Shown here piece by piece: positions 34,559-43,614 of a DNA stretch of 64,000 nucleotides. This DNA is from Oxalobacteraceae bacterium OTU3CINTB1. Its GTDB lineage: Bacteria; Pseudomonadota; Gammaproteobacteria; Burkholderiales; Burkholderiaceae_D. The stretch covers positions 2,356,001-2,420,000 of the forward strand of contig CP099652.1 in NCBI GenBank assembly GCA_024123955.1, written 5' to 3'. The position numbers and the translations under genes were made by a program. A model generated the notes under the pieces. It had not been told where the DNA came from and searched no databases. It saw nothing but the letters and a program-made list of their open reading frames with translations. How positions within the stretch are numbered: position 1 is the first letter of the stretch; the number at the start of each line of letters is the position of its first letter.

Positions 34559-35580
34559 AGCTCGCCACATTAAAAGACGACAGCCGCGATGGTCGTCTGG
34601 TCGTGGTCAGCCGCGACCTGTCGCAATACCAGCTAGTGCCGAAGATATCGGCCACGCTGCAGCATGCGCTGGATCATTGGGACTTGGTCGCGGACCGGCT
34701 GGAGGCGGTGTACAACCTGCTCAACGCCGGCGACGCGGTCGACGCCAAACCGTTCGACCAGCAAGCCTGCCATTCGCCGCTGCCGCGCGCCTATCAATGG
34801 GCGGACGGCTCGGCCTACATCAACCACGTTGAGCTGGTGCGCAAGGCGCGCAACGCCGAGGTGCCGGCGTCGTTTTACACCGACCCGCTGATGTACCAGG
34901 GCGGCTCGGACAGTTTCATCGGCCCGCGCGATCCGATCTACGCGCTGTCGGAGGAGTGGGGCATCGACCTGGAAGCCGAGGTGGCCGTCATCACCGGCGA
35001 CGTGCCGATGGGCGTGGGCGTGGCCGATGCCGGCAAGGCGATCCGGCTCGTCATGCTGGTCAACGACGTCTCGCTGCGCAACCTGATCCCCAATGAACTG
35101 GCCAAGGGCTTCGGCTTCTTCCAGTCCAAGGCGGCCAGCGCGTTCTCGCCGGTGGCCGTTACGCCGGACGAGTTGGGCCTCGACTGGACCGACAGCAAAC
35201 TGCATCTGCCGCTGCTGGTCGACATCAACAGCAAGCCGTTCGGCAAACCGAATGCGGGCGAAGACATGACCTTCAGCTTCGCCCAGCTGGTGGCCCACGC
35301 CGCCGCCACGCGGGAGCTGGCGGCCGGCACCATCATCGGCTCCGGCACCGTCTCCAACAAGCAGGGCGGCCTACATGGGTCGAGCATCGACAACGGCGGC
35401 GTCGGATACTGCTGCCTGGCCGAGGTGCGCATGTACGAAACCATCGAGACCGGCAAGCCGCAAACGGGCTACCTCAAATTCGGCGACAGCGTGCGCATCG
35501 AGATGCGGGACGCGCAGGGCGCCAGCATCTTCGGCGCGATCGAGCAGACCGTCGCGCATTATGGGGAGCGTCGCCAATGA
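34555..35580 (+). CDS. Fumarylacetoacetate hydrolase family protein
   Basis: 341 residues. The FAH fold shows in EEWGIDLEAEVAVITGDVP, where acidic residues are expected metal ligands, in the RLVMLVNDVSLRNL segment, and in GTIIGSGTVSNKQ near the C-terminus. Next to maleylacetoacetate isomerase, the likely reaction is cleavage of fumarylacetoacetate (or fumarylpyruvate) to fumarate plus acetoacetate (or pyruvate), the last step of the homogentisate or gentisate pathway. The ring-cleaving dioxygenase is not in the window, so which pathway it serves is open. The stop overlaps the maiA start (ATGA). Confidence 0.88.
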   Translation: MKLATLKDDSRDGRLVVVSRDLSQYQLVPKISATLQHALDHWDLVADRLEAVYNLLNAGDAVDAKPFDQQACHSPLPRAYQWADGSAYINHVELVRKARNAEVPASFYTDPLMYQGGSDSFIGPRDPIYALSEEWGIDLEAEVAVITGDVPMGVGVADAGKAIRLVMLVNDVSLRNLIPNELAKGFGFFQSKAASAFSPVAVTPDELGLDWTDSKLHLPLLVDINSKPFGKPNAGEDMTFSFAQLVAHAAATRELAAGTIIGSGTVSNKQGGLHGSSIDNGGVGYCCLAEVRMYETIETGKPQTGYLKFGDSVRIEMRDAQGASIFGAIEQTVAHYGERRQ

Positions 35581-36224
35581 AGCTGTACACCTACTTCCGC
35601 AGTTCAGCCGCCTACCGGGTGCGGATCGCGCTCAATCTCAAGGGATTGGCGTACGAGGCGCAGCCGGTGCATCTGCTGCGCGACGGCGGACAGCATCTGG
35701 CCGACGCTTATCGCGCGGTCAATCCGTCCACGCTGCTGCCGACGCTGGAGGACGATGACGGCGCCGTCGTCGGCCAGTCGCTGGCGATACTGGAATATCT
35801 GGACGAGACGCGGCCGCAAACGCCCTTGCTGCCGGCCGATCCGGCGGGCCGCGCCCGCGTGCGCGCGTTGGCGTTGACGGTGGTGGCCGATACGCACCCG
35901 TTGGGGAATCTGCGTGTACTCAAGTACATCAAGGGCGAGATGGGGCTGACCGAGGAGGTCAAGCTGGCGTGGCATCGGCACTGGCTACGCAGCGGACTGG
36001 AGACGCTGGAAGCCCTGCTGGCCGGGGATGCGCGCACGGGTGTCTACTCGCACGGCGACACGCCGACGTTGGCAGATTGCTGTCTGGTGCCGCAGGTGTT
36101 CAACGCGCAGCGGTTCGAGGTCGATACGGCGCCTTTCCCGACCGTCATGCGCATCAACGCCGCCTGCGCCGCGCTACCCGCGTTCCAGCAAGCGCACCCG
36201 TCGCAGCAGCCGGACGCCGAGTAA
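35577..36224 (+). CDS. maiA: Maleylacetoacetate isomerase (zeta-class GST)
   Basis: 215 residues, typical length. The zeta-class signature SSAAYRVRIALNLKG (about residues 9-23) supplies the catalytic Ser and glutathione-contacting residues. QSLAILEYLDET follows in the thioredoxin-like domain; the C-terminal helical domain has HPLGNLRVLKYI. It isomerises maleylacetoacetate or maleylpyruvate to the fumaryl form with glutathione. Overlap with the preceding hydrolase gene shows they form one operon. Confidence 0.95.
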   Translation: MKLYTYFRSSAAYRVRIALNLKGLAYEAQPVHLLRDGGQHLADAYRAVNPSTLLPTLEDDDGAVVGQSLAILEYLDETRPQTPLLPADPAGRARVRALALTVVADTHPLGNLRVLKYIKGEMGLTEEVKLAWHRHWLRSGLETLEALLAGDARTGVYSHGDTPTLADCCLVPQVFNAQRFEVDTAPFPTVMRINAACAALPAFQQAHPSQQPDAE

Positions 36225-36250
36225 CGCATCTTCCAACGATTGGTCTAACG

Positions 36251-37417
36251 TCAAGCGGCGCGCAATGCATCGACAATCTTCATGCGCGCCGCGCGCAGCG
36301 CCGGCAGCACGCCGCCGATAAACCCCATCACGAGCGAAAACACCAGCGTCTTGACGACGATATCGGCCGTCAGCCTGAACCCGAACGCCAACTCGGAGAA
36401 CGACTGAAAGTTCGTGGTCGAGAAAGAGATAAACTGCATCAGCGACGCGCACCCCAGCCCCAGCACGCCGCCCACCACCGCCAGCAGCATCGACTCCGCC
36501 AAAAACGCCGCGAGAATACTCCGCCGCTGAAATCCCAATGCCCTCAGCGTGCCGATTTCACCCACCCGGTTGGCGACCGACGCATACATCGTGATCGTCG
36601 CCCCGATCATCGCCCCGATCGAAAAGATCACCGACAAGATCAAGCCCAGCACGCTGATGAAGGTCGACAGCGCCTTCGACTGGTCCGCATAAAAAGTCTG
36701 CTCGCGCTTGGCGTCAAGGGTCAGGCGTTGATCGCCCTCGATATCCTTCCTGAAACCGTCGAATAGCGACGTGCCGGCCAGGCGCAGCACGACCGCCGAA
36801 TAGGCCACCCGCCGGAACGCCGGCATCAGCTGATCGGCGTCGCCCCATACCTCCGAATCGAAGCCGCTGTTCCCGGCGTCGAACAATCCCACGACCGTCC
36901 ATTCGCGCTGCCCGAAGCGCAGCGTCTCGCCGATGCCGGCGCCGGAGAAGCGCCGGGCGATGCTGGCCCCGGCGATGATCTCGGACGCGCCGGGCCGGAA
37001 CATGCGCCCGGCCGTCAGCCTCACTTGCGGCCGCAGCGCCAGTCCGCGCTCGCCGATGCCGCGGATGATGACGTTGGACGGCTTGGCAGAACCCCGTTTG
37101 TTGAGCGAGATGAGCACCACCGTCTCGCGCGACAGCAACGGCCGGCCGTCGGCGCCCAGCGCGATGAAAGGGTGGCTCGAGACGATGCTGGCCTGCGCCC
37201 GTTCGACGCTGCTCTGCACCTCGGTGTCGGCGCTGCGCCGTATCAGCACCACGTTGTCGTACTCGCCGGTGGTCACCAGCGTGTTGCGCAAGCCTTCGTC
37301 GAGCATCAGCACCGTCGCGAACACGAACACCACCAGCGCCAGTCCGACGGCCGTCAGCGCCGTGGTCAGGCGGCGCGCCCACAGGTTGCGGGCGACGTAG
37401 AAGAGGGGAATCTTCAT
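36251..37417 (-). CDS. ABC transporter permease, FtsX/MacB-like (distal)
   Basis: 388 residues. Helix 1 lies at about residues 18-38 (LTTALTAVGLALVVFVFATVL), then an extracytoplasmic domain of about 215 residues, and three helices in the FtsX domain (about 265-385), including IGAMIGATITMYASVANRVGEIGTLRALGF, split as family signature. The layout is that of type VII (MacB/LolCE) mechanotransmission permeases, which do not carry substrate through the membrane themselves. Last gene of the four-gene operon; seven bases after the other permease. Substrate unknown. Confidence 0.9.
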   Translation of the reverse strand: MKIPLFYVARNLWARRLTTALTAVGLALVVFVFATVLMLDEGLRNTLVTTGEYDNVVLIRRSADTEVQSSVERAQASIVSSHPFIALGADGRPLLSRETVVLISLNKRGSAKPSNVIIRGIGERGLALRPQVRLTAGRMFRPGASEIIAGASIARRFSGAGIGETLRFGQREWTVVGLFDAGNSGFDSEVWGDADQLMPAFRRVAYSAVVLRLAGTSLFDGFRKDIEGDQRLTLDAKREQTFYADQSKALSTFISVLGLILSVIFSIGAMIGATITMYASVANRVGEIGTLRALGFQRRSILAAFLAESMLLAVVGGVLGLGCASLMQFISFSTTNFQSFSELAFGFRLTADIVVKTLVFSLVMGFIGGVLPALRAARMKIVDALRAA

Positions 37418-37424
37418 CGCATTA

Positions 37425-38582
37425 TCATCCTATGCTCCTTAGCCCCTCGACGATGTTGACGCGGGTCGCCCGCAAGGCCGGCGCGATGGCCGCGACCAGG
37501 CCGATGGCCAGCGCCGCCAGTATCTGCTGGAGCACCGTCAACCGCGTCACCTCGAAGACTGGAAACAGGGTACCCATCACGTTCCCCAGGAAGGCGGCGA
37601 ACGGAAACAGGATGACGATCCCCAGCACCGCGCCGAACAGCGACAGCAGCAGCGATTCGCCCAGGATCATCGCCGTCAGGAAGCCGGGGCCGAACCCCAG
37701 CGCCTTGAGCGTGGCGTATTCGCCCAGGCGCTCGCGCGCGCTCATGGCCATCGTGTTGGCCATCACCGCCGCGATGATCACGATCACGACGAACGACACC
37801 ACGCGGATCGCCACCACGATCGCCTCCGACATCGATACGAAGCCGAGCTGGAAAGCCTTCTCCGTCTCGGTCAGCGTCTCGGCCAGCGAATTGCTGAATT
37901 CCTTGTCGATCGCCGCCGAGATGGCGGCGGCGTTTTCCGGCTCGTCGATCCGCACCACGTACACGCCAATCTGGTTGGCGCGGCGGGGCAGGGTCTTCTT
38001 GAGCGACTCGTTGACGTAGTCCCAGTGCAGGAACAGGGTCGCCGTATTGGTCGTGCTTTGCCTGCCGTCGAAGATGCCGCGCACGACCAGCTCCCAGTCC
38101 CCCGGGTAAATCGTGCCTTTGAGCGGAATGACATCGCCGACCTTGAATCCGAATTGGTCGGCCAGCTTGCGGCCGACGAGGGCGCCCTTGCGGTCGCGCA
38201 GGAATGCCGCGCGCTGGTCGTGCGGCAGCAGGTAGTCGGGGTAGATATCCAGATAGCTGGCGCCGGAGATGGCAAACTGCGCGAAGAAGTTTTTCGGGTC
38301 CTTGTAGGTGCCCTGGAACCAGTTGGCGTAGCCCACCCCGGCCACGCCGGCAACCGCGTGGATGCGGGCCTCGTACGACAGCGGCAGCGGAAACACCAGC
38401 GACGTCTTGTTGCGCGTGACCAGCGTGGTGTTGGAGGCGCCTTCCGCCCCGGCGTACCAGGCGTCGATGACCGTTTGCAGCAGGCCGAAGGCGAAGATCG
38501 CCACCACCAGCCCGAGTATCGTCAACGACGTGCGCAGTTTGTGGCGCAGGGAGTTTTTGACGATCAGCCGCAGGGTGTACAT
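37425..38582 (-). CDS. ABC transporter permease, FtsX/MacB-like (proximal)
   Basis: 385 residues with the same architecture as its neighbour: helix 1 (TSLTILGLVVAIFAFGLLQTV), a large periplasmic domain, and three C-terminal helices with MSARERLGEYATLKALGFG. The two permeases are paralogues and probably pair as a heterodimer with the ATPase at 38610. The first residues (MYTLRLIVKNSLRHKLRTSLTILG) are typical of this family. Confidence 0.9.
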   Translation of the reverse strand: MYTLRLIVKNSLRHKLRTSLTILGLVVAIFAFGLLQTVIDAWYAGAEGASNTTLVTRNKTSLVFPLPLSYEARIHAVAGVAGVGYANWFQGTYKDPKNFFAQFAISGASYLDIYPDYLLPHDQRAAFLRDRKGALVGRKLADQFGFKVGDVIPLKGTIYPGDWELVVRGIFDGRQSTTNTATLFLHWDYVNESLKKTLPRRANQIGVYVVRIDEPENAAAISAAIDKEFSNSLAETLTETEKAFQLGFVSMSEAIVVAIRVVSFVVIVIIAAVMANTMAMSARERLGEYATLKALGFGPGFLTAMILGESLLLSLFGAVLGIVILFPFAAFLGNVMGTLFPVFEVTRLTVLQQILAALAIGLVAAIAPALRATRVNIVEGLRSIG

Positions 38583-38609
38583 GGTGGCGTCCTGGCGTTC
38601 AAGGTGGGT

Positions 38610-39305
38610 TCATGCGCGCTGTGGTTCGTCGGCGAGCAGTTCGCCTTTTTCAAGGTGTACCAGGTTGCGGGCCTGCGCCGCCGCGTGCGCGTCGTGCGTG
38701 ACCATGATGATGGTTTTCCCCAGTTGCTGGTTCAGTTGCTGGAGCAACGACAGGATCTCGGTGGCCGAGTGGCGGTCAAGGTCGCCGGTCGGCTCGTCGG
38801 CCACGATCAAGGTGGGATCGCTGACGATGGCGCGGGCAATCGCCACGCGCTGCTGCTGGCCGCCGGACAGCTCGTTCGGCGTGTGGTCCATGCGGTCGGC
38901 CAGGTTGACCATCTCCAAGGTCAGCGCCACTCTTTCGCGCCGCTCGCGCCGCGACAAGGGCGTCAGCAGCAGCGGCAGTTCGACGTTCTCGAACGCGGTC
39001 AGCACCGGCATCAGGTTATAGAACTGGAAGATGAAGCCGACGTTGGCGGCGCGCCAGGCGGCCAGCGCCGTCTCGCCCATGCCGGCGATATCGAGACCGG
39101 CGATGCGCAGCACGCCGCTATCCGGCTTGTCGATGCCGGCGATCAGATTGAGCAGCGTGCTTTTGCCGGAGCCGGAAGGCCCCATCAGCGCGGTGAAGGC
39201 GCCGGCCGGTATCGCCAGGCTGATATCGCGCAGCACCTCCACCACCTGGTCGCCACGGCGATAGGACTTGACCAGATGTTCGATCAATACCAGCGGCTCG
39301 CTCAT
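38610..39305 (-). CDS. ABC transporter ATP-binding protein, LolD/MacB type
   Basis: 231 residues. Walker A GPSGSGKST (about residue 41), Q-loop in GFIFQFYNLMP, signature LSGGQQQRVAIARAI, Walker B LIVADEPTGDLD, and the switch His in VTHD are all intact. The Q-x-Y-N-L-M-P segment and size place it with LolD/FtsE/MacB ATPases. It overlaps the adaptor gene by four bases. Confidence 0.94.
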   Translation of the reverse strand: MSEPLVLIEHLVKSYRRGDQVVEVLRDISLAIPAGAFTALMGPSGSGKSTLLNLIAGIDKPDSGVLRIAGLDIAGMGETALAAWRAANVGFIFQFYNLMPVLTAFENVELPLLLTPLSRRERRERVALTLEMVNLADRMDHTPNELSGGQQQRVAIARAIVSDPTLIVADEPTGDLDRHSATEILSLLQQLNQQLGKTIIMVTHDAHAAAQARNLVHLEKGELLADEPQRA

Positions 39306-40528
39306 TTCTTCGCCAACTTGACGGCCTGGCCGTCTTGCAGCTTGTGGTCCGGCGCCAGCACGACCTTGTCGCCCGGCTTCACGCCTTTGACCTCGACCAG
39401 TTCACCGATCTTGCGCCCTGCGGTGACCGGCACCCGTTTGACGCTGGCGCCGTCGGCGTCGAGCACGAACAGAGACGGCGTGCCGCCGCGCGTCACAATC
39501 GCCGCCGGCTGCACGGCGGTCACCGGCAGTTTGTCGGCCGGCGGAACGGCCTTCGACAGGAACGCGACCTTGGCGCTCATGTCCGGCAGCACGCGCACAT
39601 CGCGCTCCTCGAAACGCACCTTGACCAGCAAGGTCGCCTTGCTGCGGTCCATGGTCGGCACCATGCGCGAGACGGTGCCGGCGAGGCGCAGCTCGGGGAA
39701 GGCGTCGAGCAGGATTTCCGCCGGCTGGTCGACGCGGATTTTGCTCAGGTTCGATTCGGAGACGTCTGCCTCCACCTCCAGCGTGTCCATATCGGCGATG
39801 GTGACCACCGCACCCTTGCTGTCGGCGGCGGAGGAGAAGGGCGTGATATTGTCGCCGACATTGGCGCTTTTGGTCAGGATCACGCCGTCGAAGGGCGCGC
39901 GGATCACCGTCTGGTCCACCGCCACCTGCGCCGCCTGCGCGTTGGCGCGCGCCGCCGCGATGGCGGCCTGATAGCCGGAGATGCTGGCCTTGGCCTTGTT
40001 CAGGCGCGCCTGCGCGGTATCGTAGGCCGAGGCGGCGATGAATTTCTGGTTCAGCAGTTCGGCCGCGCGCTGGAAGGCCGACTGCGCGTCCTGCAATTCT
40101 GCCTGGCCTTGTTCCAGGTTGGCCTGCGCCACCTTGACATTGGCCTGCGCCTGTCCCAGCGCCGCCGCGACGTCGCGGTTTTCCAGCCGCGCGATGACCT
40201 CGTCCTTTTTCACCTGCGAGCCTTCCAGCACGCCCAGCCACTCCAGCCGCCCGGTCGCCTTGGACGACAGCGCGGCTTTGCGCTGCGCCACCACGTAGCC
40301 GGTTGCGTTGAGCAAGGTGTAGTTTTGCGCCGGATAGGTTTGCGCGACTGCGACCACCTCCACGGTCGGCTTGCCTCCGAACACGTTCATGGCGACGGCG
40401 GCCACCAGCGCCACGGCCAGTATCAGCAGCACCATCCTGCCCCAGCGCCGGCGCGTTGGCCGCAGCCCGGCCGCCGGCCCCTTGGCCTCGCGGTCGATTT
40501 TCAAACGGGAAATATCGGGAGTCGCCAA
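39302..40528 (-). CDS. Periplasmic adaptor (MacA/HlyD-like membrane fusion protein)
   Basis: 408 residues. N-terminal membrane anchor (RMVLLILAVALVAAVAMNVF, about residues 30-49). Then lipoyl half-motifs (KATGRLEWLGVLEGSQVKKDE and VIRAPFDGVILTKSANVGD) flank an alpha-helical hairpin rich in Ala and Gln (about 125-215). A beta-barrel and membrane-proximal domain follow. In MacAB-type pumps the adaptor links the permease to a TolC-like channel, which is not encoded here. First gene of the operon adaptor-ATPase-permease-permease. Confidence 0.92.
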   Translation of the reverse strand: MATPDISRLKIDREAKGPAAGLRPTRRRWGRMVLLILAVALVAAVAMNVFGGKPTVEVVAVAQTYPAQNYTLLNATGYVVAQRKAALSSKATGRLEWLGVLEGSQVKKDEVIARLENRDVAAALGQAQANVKVAQANLEQGQAELQDAQSAFQRAAELLNQKFIAASAYDTAQARLNKAKASISGYQAAIAAARANAQAAQVAVDQTVIRAPFDGVILTKSANVGDNITPFSSAADSKGAVVTIADMDTLEVEADVSESNLSKIRVDQPAEILLDAFPELRLAGTVSRMVPTMDRSKATLLVKVRFEERDVRVLPDMSAKVAFLSKAVPPADKLPVTAVQPAAIVTRGGTPSLFVLDADGASVKRVPVTAGRKIGELVEVKGVKPGDKVVLAPDHKLQDGQAVKLAKK

Positions 40529-40695
40529 TCGGTAGCCTCAGCTGTGGTTCCATCAGTCGGCCATTGCCAACTTCGCCACCAGATAGTGGGGCAAGCGCGA
40601 TTGAACCGCAAGCGGCGGGCGTATCTGTGTGTTCCGGTACATACTGCAAGCCTCCGGCTGTGACAGCATAACCTTTTTCAATTGTTCGGACTTTT

Positions 40696-42042
40696 ATGAC
40701 CACCATGCCGCGCGCCCAGCGCCCGCCAGCCGCCGTCGACGCGGCCACGCTCGCCTTGCTGAACGAACTGCAGAAGGACTCGTTCGACTACTTCGTCAAC
40801 GAGGTCAACCCCGCCAATGGCCTGATCCGCGACAAAACCGCCGAAGTATGGCCGGCCAGCATCGCTGCCGTCGGCATGGCGCTAACCGTTTATCCGATCG
40901 GGGTCGAGCAGGGCTTCATGGAGCGCGCCGACGCCGTGGTCCGTACCCTGACGACGTTGCGGTTCTTTGCCAACAGCGAACAGAGCGAATCGCCCCGCGC
41001 CACCGGCTACAAAGGTTTCTACTACCATTTCATCGATATGAACAGCGGCGAGCGCGCGTGGAAATGTGAGCTGTCGAGCATTGACACGGCGCTGCTGATC
41101 GCCGGCGTGCTGACGGCAGCCGAATATTTCACGCAGGATACTCCCGACGAGAACGAGATCCGCGCGCTGGCCGACATGCTGTACCGCCGCGTCGACTGGC
41201 AATGGATGCGCGGGCGGGACAATCTGATCTGCCACGGCTGGAATCCTGAGAGCGGCTTCCTGCGCTGGCACTGGGAAGGGTATGACGAGGCGTTGATCCT
41301 GTACGTGCTGGCGCTGGGTTCGCCCACCTTCCCGATCGAGCGCGACAGCTACGACGCCTGGTGCCGCAGCTATGAGTGGAAGACGGTGTACGGCATCGAC
41401 TACCTGTACGCGGGCCCGCTGTTCATCCACCAGATGTCGCATGTGTGGCTGGATTTGCGCGGCATCCGGGACGACTTCATGCGCGCGCACGATTCGGACT
41501 ACTTCGAGAACAGCCGGCGCGCCACATACGTGCAGCAACAATATGCGATCCAGAACCCGCTGGGCTTCCCGGAATATGGCGAATTGTGCTGGGGCATCAC
41601 AGCCAGCGATGGACCGGGGCCGGTCACGCGCCGTATTGACGGGGTGCAGCGAAAATTCTGGGACTACGTCGCGCGCGGGGTGCCGTACGGTCCGGACGAC
41701 GGCACCCTGGCGCCATGGGCGGTGGCGGCGTCGCTGCCGTTCGCGCCGGAAATTGTCATGCCCAGCATCATCCACTATCAGGACATGCAATTGTGCGAGG
41801 CGAATCCGTATGGCTTCAAGGCCTCGTTCTCGACCGTGTTCTCGCACGGCCGGGTTGCATGCCAGCATTGGGTATCGCCATACCACTTCGGCATCAACGA
41901 GGGACCGACGGTGATCATGGTGGAAAACTATCTGCACGATTTCCCGTGGAACATCATGCGCGGCAATAGCTACCTGCAAACCGGCTTGCGCCGCGCCGGA
42001 TTCGCGGGCGGGTGGCTGGACGAGGCGGCACGTAGGCCTTAA
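40696..42042 (+). CDS. Glucoamylase-family protein (PF10091/GH144-like)
   Basis: 448 residues with no signal peptide. It matches the glycoamylase domain in sequence features: KDSFDYFVNEVNPANGLIRDKT at the start, TGYKGFYYHFID, ELSSIDTALLIAGVL, WHWEGYDEALILYVLALGSP, HQMSHVWLDLRGIRDD, and CWGITASDGPGP. The repeated Trp/Tyr/Asp pattern suits an (alpha/alpha)6 barrel. GH144 members studied act on beta-1,2-glucans; the substrate here is inferred. Cytoplasmic location (no leader) is unusual for a secreted glucanase. The start could be the second ATG at 40705. Monocistronic, divergent from the ABC operon. Confidence 0.85.
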   Translation: MTTMPRAQRPPAAVDAATLALLNELQKDSFDYFVNEVNPANGLIRDKTAEVWPASIAAVGMALTVYPIGVEQGFMERADAVVRTLTTLRFFANSEQSESPRATGYKGFYYHFIDMNSGERAWKCELSSIDTALLIAGVLTAAEYFTQDTPDENEIRALADMLYRRVDWQWMRGRDNLICHGWNPESGFLRWHWEGYDEALILYVLALGSPTFPIERDSYDAWCRSYEWKTVYGIDYLYAGPLFIHQMSHVWLDLRGIRDDFMRAHDSDYFENSRRATYVQQQYAIQNPLGFPEYGELCWGITASDGPGPVTRRIDGVQRKFWDYVARGVPYGPDDGTLAPWAVAASLPFAPEIVMPSIIHYQDMQLCEANPYGFKASFSTVFSHGRVACQHWVSPYHFGINEGPTVIMVENYLHDFPWNIMRGNSYLQTGLRRAGFAGGWLDEAARRP

Positions 42043-42044
42043 GA

Positions 42045-42118
42045 GGCGGAGCCGTAATCCGCCGTTGCATGCGTTTCGACGGCTCATGGCGGATTACGCG
42101 TCGCTAATCCGCCCTACG
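42045..42118 (-). repeat. Dispersed palindromic repeat, copy B
   Basis: The minus strand from 42117 starts GTAGGGCGGATTAGC and continues to TAATCCGCCATGAGCC, nearly identical to copy A at 4873. Arms GGCGGATTA (42088-42096) and TAATCCGCC (42105-42113) form a hairpin. Another partial arm, GTAATCCGCC, lies at 42054-42063. Confidence 0.8.
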
Positions 42119-42161
42119 GTATTGCGGTATACTTCCGCCTTTCCCCCCGCCTCCATTTAGT

Positions 42162-42941
42162 ATGACGATCCCCGCTTCCATTCTCGATGCGCTCTCCCGC
42201 GCCGATGCCTCGTGGCGCCCGTTGCTGATCGACGGCCTTAACGCGATGCAGGCCGCCACGCCCGGCTACCTCGCCCAGCTCGCCGACGACCTCTACCTGC
42301 CGACCGAACAACGCCTGTTCGCCGCCTTCGCGCTACCGCTCGATAAAGTGCGCTATGTATTAGTGGGGGAGGGACCGTACCCGCGTGAAGACAGCGCGAC
42401 CGGCGTCTGCTTCATGGACGGCGCCGTCGGCAGCCTGTGGTCGAACGAAGAGGGCGGCGGCTTGTCCAAGCCGGTCAACAAGGCCACCTCGCTGCGCAAC
42501 TTCATGAAGATGCTGCTGGTGGCCGATGGACAACTTGCGCTAGCCGACACCGGCGGCGCGGCAATGGCGGCGATTTCCAGCCTTGCGCGCAGCGGCGGCC
42601 GCACCCATATTCAAACCCTGCCCGAGATGCAGCAAAAGCTGACCGAGCAGGGTTTCCTGCTGCTGAACGCCTCGCTGGTGTTCCGCAGTCACGTGCCGCC
42701 GGTCAAGGACGCAAAAGCGTGGCTGCCGTTCTTCGAGACAGTCATGGCCGGCCTGGCGGCCGCGTCGCCGAACAAGCCGACCATGATTCTATGGGGGAAA
42801 ATCGCGGAGTTGCTTAAAAAATTGCCCGTAATGAAAGATTTCCCGCAGATCACGGCCGAGCACCCGTACAACCTGAGTTTCATCGGCAATCCGGACATGC
42901 ACGCGCTGTTCCAGCCGATGGGCTTGCTAAAAGGCAAGTAG
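42162..42941 (+). CDS. Uracil-DNA glycosylase superfamily protein with altered active site
   Basis: 259 residues. The layout is that of UNG: a water-activating loop near residue 69 and a HP-x-x-S loop near residue 235. The first loop reads VLVGEGPYPRE where family 1 enzymes have GQDPYH, so the catalytic Asp is Gly and the following His is Pro. The second loop reads HPYNLSFIG instead of HPSPLS. Middle segments (KATSLRNFMKMLLVA, LLLNASLVFRSH, MILWGKIAELLKKL) follow the UNG order. It may be a changed-specificity or non-catalytic homologue. No neighbour suggests its role. Confidence 0.75.
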   Translation: MTIPASILDALSRADASWRPLLIDGLNAMQAATPGYLAQLADDLYLPTEQRLFAAFALPLDKVRYVLVGEGPYPREDSATGVCFMDGAVGSLWSNEEGGGLSKPVNKATSLRNFMKMLLVADGQLALADTGGAAMAAISSLARSGGRTHIQTLPEMQQKLTEQGFLLLNASLVFRSHVPPVKDAKAWLPFFETVMAGLAAASPNKPTMILWGKIAELLKKLPVMKDFPQITAEHPYNLSFIGNPDMHALFQPMGLLKGK

Positions 42942-42999
42942 AAGGCAATCAAGACCGGCCGGCCGAGGGGGCTCCCGGCAAACTTTCATAAAGTTTGGT

Positions 43000-43024
43000 A
43001 TACTTGACTAAATCGATCAACTAA
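43000..43024 (+). promoter_or_regulatory. IscR type 1 binding site before iscR
   Basis: The 25-bp site starts ATACTTGACTAAATC and matches the E. coli type 1 IscR consensus at 22 of 25 positions by eye. It lies about 60 bases before the iscR start, as in autorepressed isc promoters. Confidence 0.75.
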
Positions 43025-43082
43025 TCAGGCTTTCAGTTGAGCAGTGGGGTCGATATTTTAACCTAGCTGAACCGAGGTAGTG

Positions 43083-43559
43083 ATGCGTCTGACCACCAAA
43101 GGCCGTTTTGCTGTGACTGCGATGATCGATCTGGCTTTGCGCCAAGGCAAAGGCCCGGTCACGCTCTCAGGCATCAGCCAGCGTCAGGCGATCTCGCTGT
43201 CCTATCTGGAACAGCTGTTCGGCAAATTGCGCCGCCACGAGATCGTCGAATCGATCCGCGGTCCGGGCGGCGGCTACAGCTTGGCGCGCCGGGCCGACAA
43301 GGTCACGGTGGCCGACATCATCATCGCCGTCGACGAGCCGCTGGACGCGACCCAATGCGGCGGCAAGGAAAATTGCCACGGCGCCGACGCCGCCAGCGGC
43401 GTGCGCTGCATGACCCACGAACTGTGGGCCACGCTGAACGAAAAGATGGTTGATTATCTGGATTCCGTTTCGCTGCAGGATCTGGTCGATCAACAGAAGC
43501 AAAAGAATGCTGAACAAAACGTGGTCGTGATGGTCCGTAACCACGCCGCGCTGGGCTAA
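43083..43559 (+). CDS. iscR: Fe-S cluster regulator IscR
   Basis: 158 residues from ATG 43083 with GAGG five bases upstream; the GTG at 43080 is less well spaced. Rrf2-type winged helix (MRLTTKGRFAVTAMIDLAL) with recognition region LSGISQRQAISLSYLEQLFGKLR. The cluster ligands are three Cys in CGGKENCHG and VRCMTHELW. IscR with a 2Fe-2S cluster represses its own operon; without it, it acts on type 2 sites. First gene of the isc operon and preceded by a type 1 site. Confidence 0.97.
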   Translation: MRLTTKGRFAVTAMIDLALRQGKGPVTLSGISQRQAISLSYLEQLFGKLRRHEIVESIRGPGGGYSLARRADKVTVADIIIAVDEPLDATQCGGKENCHGADAASGVRCMTHELWATLNEKMVDYLDSVSLQDLVDQQKQKNAEQNVVVMVRNHAALG

Positions 43560-43614
43560 GTGAGCGTTAGGCGCTTTAGCTACTAATATAGACAGAGAAA
43601 ACCGGAGTTACCAG

